Shown piece after piece: positions 48,674 through 57,109 of a DNA stretch of 64,000 bases. This DNA comes from Bog-756 sp963812885 (GTDB taxonomy: Bacteria > Actinomycetota > Acidimicrobiia > Acidimicrobiales > RAAP-2). Location of the stretch: assembly GCA_963812885.1 (NCBI GenBank), contig CAWEWZ010000004.1, positions 124,001-188,000 on the forward strand, given 5' to 3'. The notes beneath the pieces are model-generated. The model was not told the origin of the DNA. It saw only the letters and a program-made list of their open reading frames with translations, and searched no databases. Positions within the stretch are counted from its first letter, which is position 1, and the number at the start of each line of letters is the position of its first letter. The position numbers were made by a program, and so were the translations under genes.

Positions 48674-50010
48674 TGACGCCCTCGCCGGTCAACGTCTCCA
48701 TCGACCCGATGGCCAGCCCGGGAAGGCCGTCTCAGCCTCCTCCGGCGGGGGTTGGACGACTGCTGTCCGCCATGGGTGATCTCGGCCGGGCGGTCAGCCT
48801 CGACGAACATATCCAACAGTGGGGACCGTGCCCTTTCTGGAAGGGCGCGAGCTTCTTGGAGGAGCTGGACCGCAGCGGGCTCCGGGGCCATGGCGGTGCA
48901 TGGTTTCCGGTCGGAACCAAGTGGCGTTCGGTTCGACGTTCCGGCGTCCGCAGCCCGGTCGTCGTAGCCAACGGAGCCGAGGGCGAGCCGGCCAGTGGGA
49001 AGGACCGACTCCTGCTTCACCACCTCCCCCATCTCGTCCTCGATGGGGCCGCGGTGGCGGCCGGCTGCGTGGGAGCATCGCAGATTCTCGTGCACGCGCC
49101 CGAGTCTGCGGTGCCCGTGGTGGCCCGGGCCATCGATGAGCGCCGGCGGCGCAGACTCGACCGGTGCCCGATCGACGTCTTCGTCGCGTCCGATCGATTC
49201 CTGGCCGGGCAGGAATCGGCGGTGGTGAATGCCATCAACAGCTCCGCTCCGGCTGTCCCGTCGTTCACTGCACTGCGACCCGTCCGGGAGCGCGGCGTGG
49301 GTGGACGACCGACTCTTGTCCAGAACGTCGAGTCCCTGGCCCACGTTTCGCTCATCGCCCGGTTCGGAGCCGACTGGTTCCGCCGGATCGGTAGGGAGGA
49401 CTCACCCGGCACGATGCTGCTCACGGTGACTGGGCGATGGTCCGATCCCCGGATCGTCGAGGCACCGCTCGGCATCCCACTCGGCGAAGCCCTCGGACTG
49501 CGGGCCATCGACTCGGATCGGGTCCAGGGGGTGCTCCTCGGCGGCTACGGCGGGGGTTGGATCACCGCCGGGGAGGCCTTTGCCATGCCCCTGACCGAGG
49601 AATCAGCCCGTGCGCTCGGCTCCTCCTTGGGGCCGGGGGTGGTCGTGCTCCTCCCCGCGGAGGTGTGCCCCCTCGTCGAGGTGAGCCGGGTGGTCCGCTA
49701 CCTCGAGGGGCAAGGTGCCGGGCAGTGCGGACCCTGTGTCAACGGACTCGACGCGTTGGCCTCCGCCGTGGAGCAGATCACGGTCCAGCCCAGATCGATC
49801 GGTGACCCCGGGTCCATGATCTCCACGTTGTGCTCCCTGGTCGAGGGTCGGGGTGCCTGCCGCCATCCCGACGGCGTGGCCCGATTTGTGCGCACGGCAT
49901 CGCGGGTGTTCGACGACCACATCCGCCTCCACCTCCGGCGTGGGCCCTGCCACACCACGACCCCGGCGTTTCTTCCGCTCCCGGCGGCACGCCGACGCCC
50001 GGTCAGATGA
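48673..50010 (+). CDS. NuoF-like (51 kDa) flavoprotein with SLBB domain
   Basis: A 445-residue cytoplasmic protein. 'GLRGHGGAWFPVGTKW' is the FMN loop, 'VANGAEGEPASGKDRLLLHH' the nucleotide site, 'GVGGRPTLVQNVESLAHVSL' the family signature, an SLBB segment follows, and 'GQGAGQCGPCVNGLDALAS' plus 'RGACRHPDG' hold the Cys for a 4Fe-4S cluster. It would pass electrons from NAD(P)H or ferredoxin. The ATG overlaps the preceding stop and its own stop overlaps the ferredoxin ATG. Confidence 0.88.
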   Translation: MTPSPVNVSIDPMASPGRPSQPPPAGVGRLLSAMGDLGRAVSLDEHIQQWGPCPFWKGASFLEELDRSGLRGHGGAWFPVGTKWRSVRRSGVRSPVVVANGAEGEPASGKDRLLLHHLPHLVLDGAAVAAGCVGASQILVHAPESAVPVVARAIDERRRRRLDRCPIDVFVASDRFLAGQESAVVNAINSSAPAVPSFTALRPVRERGVGGRPTLVQNVESLAHVSLIARFGADWFRRIGREDSPGTMLLTVTGRWSDPRIVEAPLGIPLGEALGLRAIDSDRVQGVLLGGYGGGWITAGEAFAMPLTEESARALGSSLGPGVVVLLPAEVCPLVEVSRVVRYLEGQGAGQCGPCVNGLDALASAVEQITVQPRSIGDPGSMISTLCSLVEGRGACRHPDGVARFVRTASRVFDDHIRLHLRRGPCHTTTPAFLPLPAARRRPVR

Positions 50011-50222
50011 GGCGCCCGCACTTCGTCCTCGTCATCGATCCCACTGCTTGTGACGCCAGTGGCGTGTGCGCGGAGATTCTGCCCGAGCGCATCCGCCTCG
50101 ACCCCTGGGGCTTTCCGATCATCGAGTATGGCGCCGTGCCCGACCACCTCCTCGACCACGCCCGGCGGGCGGTGTCCAGCTGTCCCCGTCTGGCCCTCAC
50201 GCTGGTCAAACGGACGTCATGA
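50007..50222 (+). CDS. 3Fe-4S-type ferredoxin
   Basis: A 71-residue protein with 'DPTACDASGVCAEILPERIR' (Cys-x5-Cys) and a third Cys in 'ARRAVSSCPRLAL'. Three cysteines and the length fit small 3Fe-4S ferredoxins, which often serve P450s. Here it is coupled to the NuoF-like gene (ATGA), so it probably links that flavoprotein to the heme membrane protein. It could also feed the P450 at 15 kb. Confidence 0.85.
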   Translation: MRRPHFVLVIDPTACDASGVCAEILPERIRLDPWGFPIIEYGAVPDHLLDHARRAVSSCPRLALTLVKRTS

Positions 50223-50260
50223 CGCTGAGCGGCCGGTCTGTGGAAATGCCGGAACGCCGC

Positions 50261-50280
50261 TTCATCATTCCGTCAGCATT
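50261..50280 (+). promoter_or_regulatory. Shared 20-bp motif, copy 1 (before the response regulator)
   Basis: TTCATCATTCCGTCAGCATT ends 53 bases before the response-regulator start. It shares TTCA-N5-CCGTCAG with two other copies; TTCA and GTCA are 11 bp apart. Confidence 0.5.
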
Positions 50281-50333
50281 GGTGAGTAGCGTTGATCCGA
50301 TGGTGACGGATTGAACTCCCCGGGATCCACGAG

Positions 50334-51002
50334 ATGAGGGTGCTTCTCGCTGAAGACGATGCTGCGCTTCGGTCCGTGCTGGATCGCGGCCTTCGTGAGA
50401 ACGGCTACGTCGTGGATGCAGTGGCGGACGGTGATGCTGCTGCATCCCACCTCCGCGCCTACGACTACGAAGTCGCCATCGTCGATTGGCGGATGCCGGG
50501 TTTGAGCGGCCTCGACGTCATCGCCGATGCTCGGCGCCGCGGCATCCATACGCCGGTGCTCATGCTGACGGCGCGCGATGCCACGCCCGACCGTATTTCC
50601 GGCTTGAACAGCGGAGCTGATGACTACCTGGTGAAGCCCTTCGACTTCGGCGAACTGGTGGCCAGGCTGCGGGCGCTCCAGCGAAGACCAGCAGTTGCCA
50701 TCGGTCCGCTTCTCGAGTGTGCGGATCTAGCCTTGGATCCGGATCTACGGCAGGTCACCATTGCCGGCGAGCCGATCTCGCTGACGACGACGGAGGCGGG
50801 ACTACTCGAGCTCCTTCTTCGCCGCTCGCCCTCTGTCGTCACCCGCCGGGCCATGGCTGTCCATGTCTGGGACGACGAGGCTGATGCGGTCGGATCGAAC
50901 ACGATCGACGTGCATGTCGGCAGACTGCGGGCCAAGCTCCACGCCAGCCGGGCTCACATCGAGACCATTCGCGGCGTGGGGTACCGGCTGGTGGCCTCGT
51001 GA
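50334..51002 (+). CDS. OmpR/PhoB-family response regulator
   Basis: The 222-residue protein has a receiver domain with the phospho-Asp in 'VAIVDWRMPGLSGLDVI', the acidic pair in 'LLAEDDA' and the Lys in 'DDYLVKPFDFGEL'. The winged helix has 'LTTTEAGLLELLLRRSPSVV' and 'NTIDVHVGRLRAKL', ending in 'RGVGYRL'. The kinase gene starts 16 bases after its stop. The 20-bp motif upstream suggests autoregulation. Confidence 0.92.
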   Translation: MRVLLAEDDAALRSVLDRGLRENGYVVDAVADGDAAASHLRAYDYEVAIVDWRMPGLSGLDVIADARRRGIHTPVLMLTARDATPDRISGLNSGADDYLVKPFDFGELVARLRALQRRPAVAIGPLLECADLALDPDLRQVTIAGEPISLTTTEAGLLELLLRRSPSVVTRRAMAVHVWDDEADAVGSNTIDVHVGRLRAKLHASRAHIETIRGVGYRLVAS

Positions 51003-51018
51003 GCGAACGGGGGACGCA

Positions 51019-52383
51019 GTGAACGCCAAGCGCGGACGCCGGATCCATGCCGTCAGGGTGGCGACGGTGGCAACGGCCGTCGTGATGGCGAGCTACGTGA
51101 TCGCTGTGGTTGCTCTCAACCTCTTCGTGGTCCATCGGCTCACCACCCAGGCGGATGCTCGACTCACCCAGACTCTGGCCGATGCCGCCAAGACCAGCTT
51201 CCAGGTGCCGGGAACGGAACAACTCTCCGGCGGTCAAGACCCTGACGATGCGCCGCGGTTCGTCTGGAGGGTCATTGATACCGGTCGAGCGATACCGCTG
51301 ACGCCGGGATCACCCCCACTGCCGTCCCGGACATGGAGCACGGGGGCTTCGACCGTCGACGTGAAGGGAACGTCGTTCCGCTTCCAGTCGGTGCGATCGG
51401 ACAGTGGTTGGCTGGTCGCCGGCGAGAGTTTGGCCCAGGTGGGACGCGTTCGAAGCGCACTCCTCGGGCCCGAGCTCCTCTTCGGAGCCGCGCTCTTGGT
51501 CGCAGTCTTCATCGGGTCTTTGCTCATCGGCCTCCGAGCTTCGGCTCCTCTCGAGCTCGTTCACCGACGCCAAGTGGAGTTCACCGCCGACGCCTCCCAC
51601 GAGTTGCGGACCCCGCTCACTGTCATCCAGGCCGAGGTTGAGCTGGCTCTCAACAGATCCCGCAGTTCAGAAGAGTACGCGGCGGTGCTCCGCCGGATCG
51701 CCGGTGAGAGTCAGCGGCTACGGCGGATCGTTGACGACCTCCTGTGGTTGGCCCGAATAGACGATGAGCGGACCCAGGTTCCCGCGAACGAAGAGACCGA
51801 CGTCGCGGCTATCGCGGTCTCATCGACCGAGCGCTTCCAACCGATCGCCGCCGCGGGTCAGGTATCGATGCAGGTTTCAGTCACCGAAGGTCCAGCCCAG
51901 ATCCATGCCGACGCAAGCTGGATCGACCGCCTGGTCGGCGTGCTCGTCGATAACGCTTGCAAATTCGCCGGCACCGGTGGCACCGTCGACGTGAAAGTTC
52001 GAGCCATAGGCGCCCGGGTGGTGCTCCAGGTGGATGACAGCGGTCCAGGGATACCGCCGGACCAGCGGCCGTTCGTATTCGACCGTTTCCACCGGGGGAT
52101 CGACGGACCGGGCGGTACCGGATTGGGGCTGGCCATCGCCGATTCAGTGGTTCGAGCCACCGAAGGGACATGGTCCATCGGCGATGCGCCGTCCGGTGGA
52201 GCCCGGATGGAGGTTTCGTGGCGAGGCACGGCCTCCACCAGGGCGAAAGTCCCTGACGTCGCCCATCGAACGGACCCGGCCCGGGCCGGACGCCCTCCCG
52301 CCCCGCCTTCGACGCCCCCACCGACCACGGACACTGAGCAGCCGGTACAGGGATCCAGGGCCGGCACCTCGAGCGATTCCTAA
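51019..52383 (+). CDS. Sensor histidine kinase
   Basis: A 454-residue membrane kinase from GTG 51019. Two membrane helices (about residues 13-37 and 150-172) flank a ~110-residue outside domain. The phospho-His is in 'FTADASHELRTPLTVIQAEV', the N box in 'VDNACKFAG', and G boxes in 'DDSGPGIPP' and 'GGTGLGLAIADS'. The second helix runs almost straight into the H box, so HAMP seems absent or very short. A Pro-rich tail ends the protein. Partner of the regulator before it. Confidence 0.9.
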   Translation: MNAKRGRRIHAVRVATVATAVVMASYVIAVVALNLFVVHRLTTQADARLTQTLADAAKTSFQVPGTEQLSGGQDPDDAPRFVWRVIDTGRAIPLTPGSPPLPSRTWSTGASTVDVKGTSFRFQSVRSDSGWLVAGESLAQVGRVRSALLGPELLFGAALLVAVFIGSLLIGLRASAPLELVHRRQVEFTADASHELRTPLTVIQAEVELALNRSRSSEEYAAVLRRIAGESQRLRRIVDDLLWLARIDDERTQVPANEETDVAAIAVSSTERFQPIAAAGQVSMQVSVTEGPAQIHADASWIDRLVGVLVDNACKFAGTGGTVDVKVRAIGARVVLQVDDSGPGIPPDQRPFVFDRFHRGIDGPGGTGLGLAIADSVVRATEGTWSIGDAPSGGARMEVSWRGTASTRAKVPDVAHRTDPARAGRPPAPPSTPPPTTDTEQPVQGSRAGTSSDS

Positions 52384-52451
52384 GGACTGCACCCGCACGT
52401 CCGAGTCTCCTTCATCTTGGGTTGGGTTCCCGGCGAGGCGGGGACTGTCGC

Positions 52452-52471
52452 TTCACGTGTCCGTCAGGAAG
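52452..52471 (+). promoter_or_regulatory. Shared 20-bp motif, copy 2 (before the phosphodiester glycosidase)
   Basis: TTCACGTGTCCGTCAGGAAG is 82 bases before ATG 52554. Inside it, TCC-GTCA-GGA is a short dyad. The bases beyond it (CTTTAGTCTG) also align with copy 3 (CTTAGGCTG), as expected for a shared promoter. Confidence 0.55.
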
Positions 52472-52553
52472 AACCTTTAGTCTGAATCCATGAACCGGAT
52501 CCTCTGTTACCGGTGGAGACCCCTTTTCGCGCCCGGATGGGAGTCCGGTATGC

Positions 52554-53765
52554 ATGAGTGACCACATGGTCGGCCTTGGACGGTCCGCTCGCCCGAGGTG
52601 GTTCAGAGGGCCACGACGGGCAACCGTCCGACGGCATCCGGTCAGAGCGACAGCCGTCGTGGTGCTGACCGGGTTGCTCATCTGGTTGGCCATATCGCTG
52701 GGCGGTGCCCTGACCGATCCGGCACTGGGAAGTTCGGTGGTCGCCCGGTTCGCCGAATGGGCCCGCAGCCACGGTGGTGCCAGCACGGTCAACTGGGTCG
52801 AGAGCGAGTGGTATGCCCATCACCCGCCCAAGGTTGGCGGGGCACCTCCCGCCGGTTCGATCCGCCGTCCCCGGTCCCTTCCGGTGATGGCGGCCACCGG
52901 CCCCGCTCATCTTCCGCCCCCACCTCCGATCGTGCCGCCGGCCAGCCCAGCCATCCCCGGCGAGGGCCAGTGGACCCCGGTAGGTCGCCTGGTCGGGGGT
53001 GTTCCAGCTGTCTACGAGACCACCCTGCGACCCGACCCCGTCCACACCGGCTATGTGGTCGGGGTGGCCTGGATGGACACCAAGCTCCTCCGAGCCACCT
53101 TGTACTCGGGGAGCATCATCCCCGGCGGCGGTCCCTATTCCCACACCGCGCCGGTTCAGGGCCCCGCGGCCGCCCACCTGGTCGCCGCCTTCAACGCCGG
53201 CTTCCTGATGTCGTCGGCCAACGGCGGCTACTACACCGACGGCCGAACGGTTCTTCCGCTTCGGAGCGGGGCGGCGTCGTTCGTCGTCTTCGCCAATGGC
53301 ACGGCCACGATCGGCAGCTGGGGTACCGATGTGTCCATGTCCCGAAACGTCGTCTCGGTCCGCCAGAACCTTGATCTGCTGGTCGACAACGGTCAACCGG
53401 TGGCGGGCCTCGATGCGACCGACACGACCAAGTGGGGGGCCACGCTCGGCAACGCCGTCTATGTCTGGCGGTCCGGACTGGGTGTGACAGCCGATGGAGC
53501 ACTTGTCTATGTGGGTGGGCCCGGGCTCAACATCACCGACCTGGCCGACCTGCTCGTACGGGCCGGGGCGGTGCGCGCCATGGAGCTCGACATCAACACC
53601 GACTGGGTCAACTTCTCCAGCTACAGCCCGGGTTCACCGAACGGAGCGGCCACGCCGGCCAATGGCGCCGAGTTGCTCCCGGACATGGTGGGCACGCCGG
53701 GTCGGTATTTCGAGCCCTGGTGGGCACGCGACTTCATCACCATGTCATCGGTGGCGGGGACTTGA
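52554..53765 (+). CDS. Phosphodiester glycosidase family (NAGPA-like, DUF2233) exported protein
   Basis: A 403-residue protein with one N-terminal membrane helix ('ATAVVVLTGLLIWLAISLGG'), a Pro-rich linker, and a C-terminal domain: 'AAHLVAAFNAGFLMSSANGG', 'TVLPLRSGAASFVVFANGTA', 'GLNITDLADLLVRAGAVRAM', 'ELDINTDWVNFSSYSP'. This is the fold of NAGPA, which removes GlcNAc from phosphodiesters. In bacteria it acts on cell-surface glycans, by inference. Its upstream motif suggests control by the adjacent two-component system. Confidence 0.82.
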   Translation: MSDHMVGLGRSARPRWFRGPRRATVRRHPVRATAVVVLTGLLIWLAISLGGALTDPALGSSVVARFAEWARSHGGASTVNWVESEWYAHHPPKVGGAPPAGSIRRPRSLPVMAATGPAHLPPPPPIVPPASPAIPGEGQWTPVGRLVGGVPAVYETTLRPDPVHTGYVVGVAWMDTKLLRATLYSGSIIPGGGPYSHTAPVQGPAAAHLVAAFNAGFLMSSANGGYYTDGRTVLPLRSGAASFVVFANGTATIGSWGTDVSMSRNVVSVRQNLDLLVDNGQPVAGLDATDTTKWGATLGNAVYVWRSGLGVTADGALVYVGGPGLNITDLADLLVRAGAVRAMELDINTDWVNFSSYSPGSPNGAATPANGAELLPDMVGTPGRYFEPWWARDFITMSSVAGT

Positions 53766-53777
53766 TCGGTCCTCGCC

Positions 53778-53797
53778 TTCATGTTTCCGTCAGGAAG
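53778..53797 (+). promoter_or_regulatory. Shared 20-bp motif, copy 3 (before the 4-TM protein)
   Basis: TTCATGTTTCCGTCAGGAAG lies 78 bases before GTG 53876 and differs from copy 2 at three positions. TTCC-GTCA-GGAA is a perfect inverted repeat within it. Confidence 0.55.
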
Positions 53798-53875
53798 CGT
53801 GCTTAGGCTGCACAGAACGTCCCGGATCCCCTCGGGGGGTTCAGGACCCGCTCGAATCGTCCCGAGGAGCACTCC

Positions 53876-54361
53876 GTGAGTTCACAGTCGACCTTGCTCG
53901 AACAGGCCCTCCTGTGGGCGCGTCTCGATCCGGAGCCCCGGCACCGGCCTCCCTCGACACTGATGGTGGTCGTCGCCACGGTGGCATCATTGGTCGGATC
54001 GCTGGCTGCCGACGCCGCGCTGGTGGCCATCGGGACGGCCGTCTTCCCCTCTACCAAGGGCTTCGTGCACTTCCAGTTCTCGGACTACGCCAAGCTGACG
54101 GTCATCGGCGTGGTGATCGCCTGCGTGGCGTGGCCGATCGTGACCCGGATCTGTTCTGACCCCCGTTGGCTGTATCTGCGACTGGCCGTTGCTGTTACGG
54201 TGGTGCTCCTCGTGCCCGACGTCTGGATCCTCCTCCGCGGTGAGCCCGGAAAGGCAGTCGCGGTCCTCGTCTGCATGCACTTGGCCATTGCCGTGGTCAC
54301 CTACAACTGCATGGTCCGGATCGCCAGCGTGAGAGCCACCGTCGACAGCCATTCTCGCTAA
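53876..54361 (+). CDS. Small four-helix membrane protein
   Basis: A 161-residue protein from GTG 53876 with four hydrophobic segments ('VVVATVASLVGSLAADAALV', 'KLTVIGVVIACVAWPIVTRI', 'LRLAVAVTVVLLVPDVWILL', 'AVLVCMHLAIAVVTYNCMVR'). The pattern resembles DUF6069-type proteins, but I hold that loosely. It has its own copy of the 20-bp motif and is followed by a large propeller protein. Confidence 0.65.
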   Translation: MSSQSTLLEQALLWARLDPEPRHRPPSTLMVVVATVASLVGSLAADAALVAIGTAVFPSTKGFVHFQFSDYAKLTVIGVVIACVAWPIVTRICSDPRWLYLRLAVAVTVVLLVPDVWILLRGEPGKAVAVLVCMHLAIAVVTYNCMVRIASVRATVDSHSR

Positions 54362-54423
54362 GTGACCGACCCCGCCGTTCGGACGAAGAGCCTTCCCGAC
54401 GACACCGGCCCGGCCTGAACACC

Positions 54424-56550
54424 GTGCCCGAGCCCGTGACTGACGAGGACGCGGCTCGCCGGATCCGGCGAGCACGACGGATCCGGAGGCAGCGCCGTCG
54501 AGCGGCCACCGTCGCCGTGCTTGTCGTCTTCCTGGTCATCGTCATCACGGCGATATCTCTTTCGGGTGGGGGGTCAACGCCCGCGCCGCGAGCATCCGGG
54601 GTCTCTCACCCCGAAGCCGCCCGGCGCGGCCCGGATTCGATCGAGGCGGGTGTCGAGCCCTGGCAGATGGGAACACCCATTTCGCGGGAGGCGGTCGTGA
54701 CCACCGGCACCGACATCACCGTCCTCGGGGGCCTCACCCCATCGGGGTCGTCCCTCCCGTCGGTGTCCACCATCGATCCCACCGCCGGCTCGATCACCGA
54801 TTCCGGGTCGCTGGCCGCCCCGGTGCACGACGCCGCAGCCACGGTCATCGGCCGCTCGATCCTCGTCCTCGGTGGAGGTTCGTCCGCCACGGTGGACACC
54901 GTCCAGTCGTTCCCCGCCCCCTCCGGTCCGGGAGGACCGCTCGGCGCCGGTGAGGTCGCCGGTCACCTGCCTCAGCCCCGATCGGACCTGGCCGTGGCCA
55001 CCATCACCGGCTCGGTCTCCGGTCATCCCGTCACCACCACCTACATCGTCGGTGGTTATGACGGCACCGCCTACCTCCCCAGCGTACTGGCCACGGTCGA
55101 CGGCACCCGGTTCACCACCGCGGCCACCCTGCCGGTCGCCGTCCGCTATCCGGCCGTCGTCTCCGACGCCGGGAAGATCTATGTGTTCGGAGGCCAGGTC
55201 CGGTCTGCCGCATCAGCGACCGAGGCCACCGACGACATCCAGATGGTCGATCCGGCGACCCACCGGGCCACCGTCGTCGGTCACCTGCCTCAACCGCTCT
55301 ACGGTGCATCGGCCTTTCTGCTGGGCGGCACAATCTATGTGGCCGGCGGCCAGGTCCCGGGCGGCCCCACCCTGACCCAGATCGACGCCTTCATCCCGTC
55401 GACCGGCAAGGTCCTCGATGCCGGTCTGCTGCCCCAGGCCGACGCATTCGCCGGCTCCACGACGGTGACAACGGCCAAGGGAGCCGTCGGGTACATGGTC
55501 GGCGGTGAGGTGGCCGCCCAGGGCGGTGCCGACCAGGCCGGCGTGGCCTCCGGGTCCCTGCAATCGGTGATCTCCCTCCGTCTCAGCCCGTACGGGGGCC
55601 CGGCGGGACGGCCGGGGGCGGGGTCCCCCTACTCGGGCACGCTGCTCATCGCCGACCGGGGCAACGACCGGCTGATCGCCCTCAACCCCGAGCGCCAGAT
55701 CACCTGGCTGTACCCCTCGCCCACCAGGCCACCGCCGCCCGGTGGCTTCTACTTTCCCGACGACGCCTTCTTCATCAGGAAGGGAACAGGGATCATCTCC
55801 AATCAGGAGGACAATCACACCATCGTCGAGATCGGCTATCCGTCGGGGCGGATCCTCTGGCAGTACGGACACCCCGGACAGCCAGGGGCCGCACCGGGCT
55901 ATCTCGACCAGCCCGATGATGCCTACTTACTCAGGTCGGGCGTCATCACGGTTGCCGATGCATCCAACAACCGGATCCTGTTCATCTCGCCCCAGAACCA
56001 GGTCGTCGGGCAGATCGGGAACGGCGCCGACGCTCACGACCCGCCCACCTCCATCGCCTATCCCAACGGGGACACCCCGTTGGCCAACGGGGACGTCCTG
56101 GTGTCGGAGATCAACGGCGCGTTCGTCGACGAGTTCACGCCGTCGGGCAAGCTGGTGTGGACGGTTCACGTCCCGAACGTCGTCTACCCGTCCGATCCCC
56201 AGCAGGTCAGCTCGGACCTGTACCTGATGACCGACTACGACCCGCCGGCCGAGGGCCGCGCCCTCGAGTTCACCCGTCAGGGCAAGGTCACCTGGCTCTA
56301 CGACGTGGCGTCCGGTGATGCGGCGCTCAAGAAGCCGTCGCTGGCCGAGCGACTGCCCAATGGACTCGTCATGCTCAACGACGACTACCGCGACAGGGTC
56401 GTGGTCATCGACCCGACCACCGACTCCATCGTGTGGCAGTACGGCCTCACCGACGTCGCGGGCACGGCTCCGGGGATGATGTCGATCCCCGACGGGTTCG
56501 ACATACTCCTGGCCAACGGAACCACTCCCACGCACACCAGCACCGGCTGA
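54424..56550 (+). CDS. Membrane-anchored double beta-propeller protein (kelch plus PQQ/NHL-like)
   Basis: A 708-residue protein from GTG 54424. A basic N-terminus and one membrane helix (about 31-50) anchor it. Residues 80-390 have kelch-like repeats ('VLGGLTPSGSSL', 'YIVGGYDGTAYLPSVLATVD', 'IYVFGGQV', 'IYVAGGQVPGG'). Residues 400-700 have a second propeller ('LLIADRGNDRLIALNPERQI', 'ITVADASNNRILFISPQNQV', 'IDPTTDSIVWQYGL'), like arylsulfotransferase or PQQ-type repeats. The function is unknown; an outside binding or scaffold role is inferred. Confidence 0.75.
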   Translation: MPEPVTDEDAARRIRRARRIRRQRRRAATVAVLVVFLVIVITAISLSGGGSTPAPRASGVSHPEAARRGPDSIEAGVEPWQMGTPISREAVVTTGTDITVLGGLTPSGSSLPSVSTIDPTAGSITDSGSLAAPVHDAAATVIGRSILVLGGGSSATVDTVQSFPAPSGPGGPLGAGEVAGHLPQPRSDLAVATITGSVSGHPVTTTYIVGGYDGTAYLPSVLATVDGTRFTTAATLPVAVRYPAVVSDAGKIYVFGGQVRSAASATEATDDIQMVDPATHRATVVGHLPQPLYGASAFLLGGTIYVAGGQVPGGPTLTQIDAFIPSTGKVLDAGLLPQADAFAGSTTVTTAKGAVGYMVGGEVAAQGGADQAGVASGSLQSVISLRLSPYGGPAGRPGAGSPYSGTLLIADRGNDRLIALNPERQITWLYPSPTRPPPPGGFYFPDDAFFIRKGTGIISNQEDNHTIVEIGYPSGRILWQYGHPGQPGAAPGYLDQPDDAYLLRSGVITVADASNNRILFISPQNQVVGQIGNGADAHDPPTSIAYPNGDTPLANGDVLVSEINGAFVDEFTPSGKLVWTVHVPNVVYPSDPQQVSSDLYLMTDYDPPAEGRALEFTRQGKVTWLYDVASGDAALKKPSLAERLPNGLVMLNDDYRDRVVVIDPTTDSIVWQYGLTDVAGTAPGMMSIPDGFDILLANGTTPTHTSTG

Positions 56551-56626
56551 ACCTTCCTGCACGCACGTCCACGATGTCTCGCGACAGAAGTGCGTCTGTC
56601 TTGCGCCACAAGCCGGTGGTAAAACG

Positions 56627-56668
56627 AGCCGGCGGTGGGAATCGAACCCACGACCTGACGATTACAAG
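56627..56668 (-). other. 3' fragment of tRNA-Thr(TGT), probable attachment-site remnant
   Basis: On the minus strand the sequence reads the anticodon loop CTTGTAA, the 3' anticodon strand, the variable loop, a perfect T-arm (GTGGG-TTCGATT-CCCAC) and the 3' acceptor strand CGCCGGC plus T. The 5' half is missing: bases on the other side (AGGCCT) do not pair with the stem strand TCGTC. Similarity stops at the anticodon loop, which is where tyrosine integrases usually cross over. The acceptor end points left, so an inserted element would lie to the right. Confidence 0.75.
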
Positions 56669-57109
56669 AGGCCTCTCTCGATTTTCGCTGCGTAGCGTCC
56701 CGTCCCGGATTGTCTCGTTTGGCCTGTTCAGAGGGGGTGGCCTGAGTCGAGCTCTGACACTCGCTGATTCGCCCCGTGACGCGCTGAGACCCAAATTGTT
56801 GGGCAAAAGTTGGGTTGACACGGTGTTTTCAGGCAGTCAGGCGATCGAAATGTGTCGGGTCCCGAGCTTCCCGACATTGGGTTCGAGACAAACCTGACTC
56901 AGCCGATCGAAAATTACTCGGGACTAGCCAGTCGGGTGCTCGCCGAATCCACCTTGGCCTCAACGGCATTCCACGTCGATGAACGGGGAACGGATCTCAG
57001 CGACGATCTCCGACGCTCCGTAGTATGTGGGCGAGTACCCACCAGCTCCAGCCGAGCGTTGGATGATCGGATTGAGCTGCCGGAGGAATCGGATACCGCC
57101 ATCACGACC
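56669..57109. other. Non-coding stretch next to the tRNA fragment
   Basis: No gene is supported before the ATPase. The open frames across it extend through the tRNA fragment and have no family features. A direct repeat-like TTGGGCAAAAGTTGGGTTGAC lies near 56797-56819. No integrase is seen in the window. Confidence 0.45.
57009..57025 (+). promoter_or_regulatory. Half-conserved BlaI-type dyad before the P-type ATPase
   Basis: TCCGAC-GCTCC-GTAGTA keeps the right arm of TACTAC-N5-GTAGTA fully and 4 of 6 bases in the left. It is about 85 bases before the chosen ATPase start. Confidence 0.35.

Noticed and set aside
56627..56668. Complete tRNA gene
   Set aside because: Only the 3' half is present; the 5' acceptor, D-arm and 5' anticodon strand are missing.
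56433..56897. Open frame reading 'RAGGGNRTHDLTITRG' through the tRNA fragment
   Set aside because: This translation comes from reading across the T-arm of a tRNA on the opposite strand, a common artefact.
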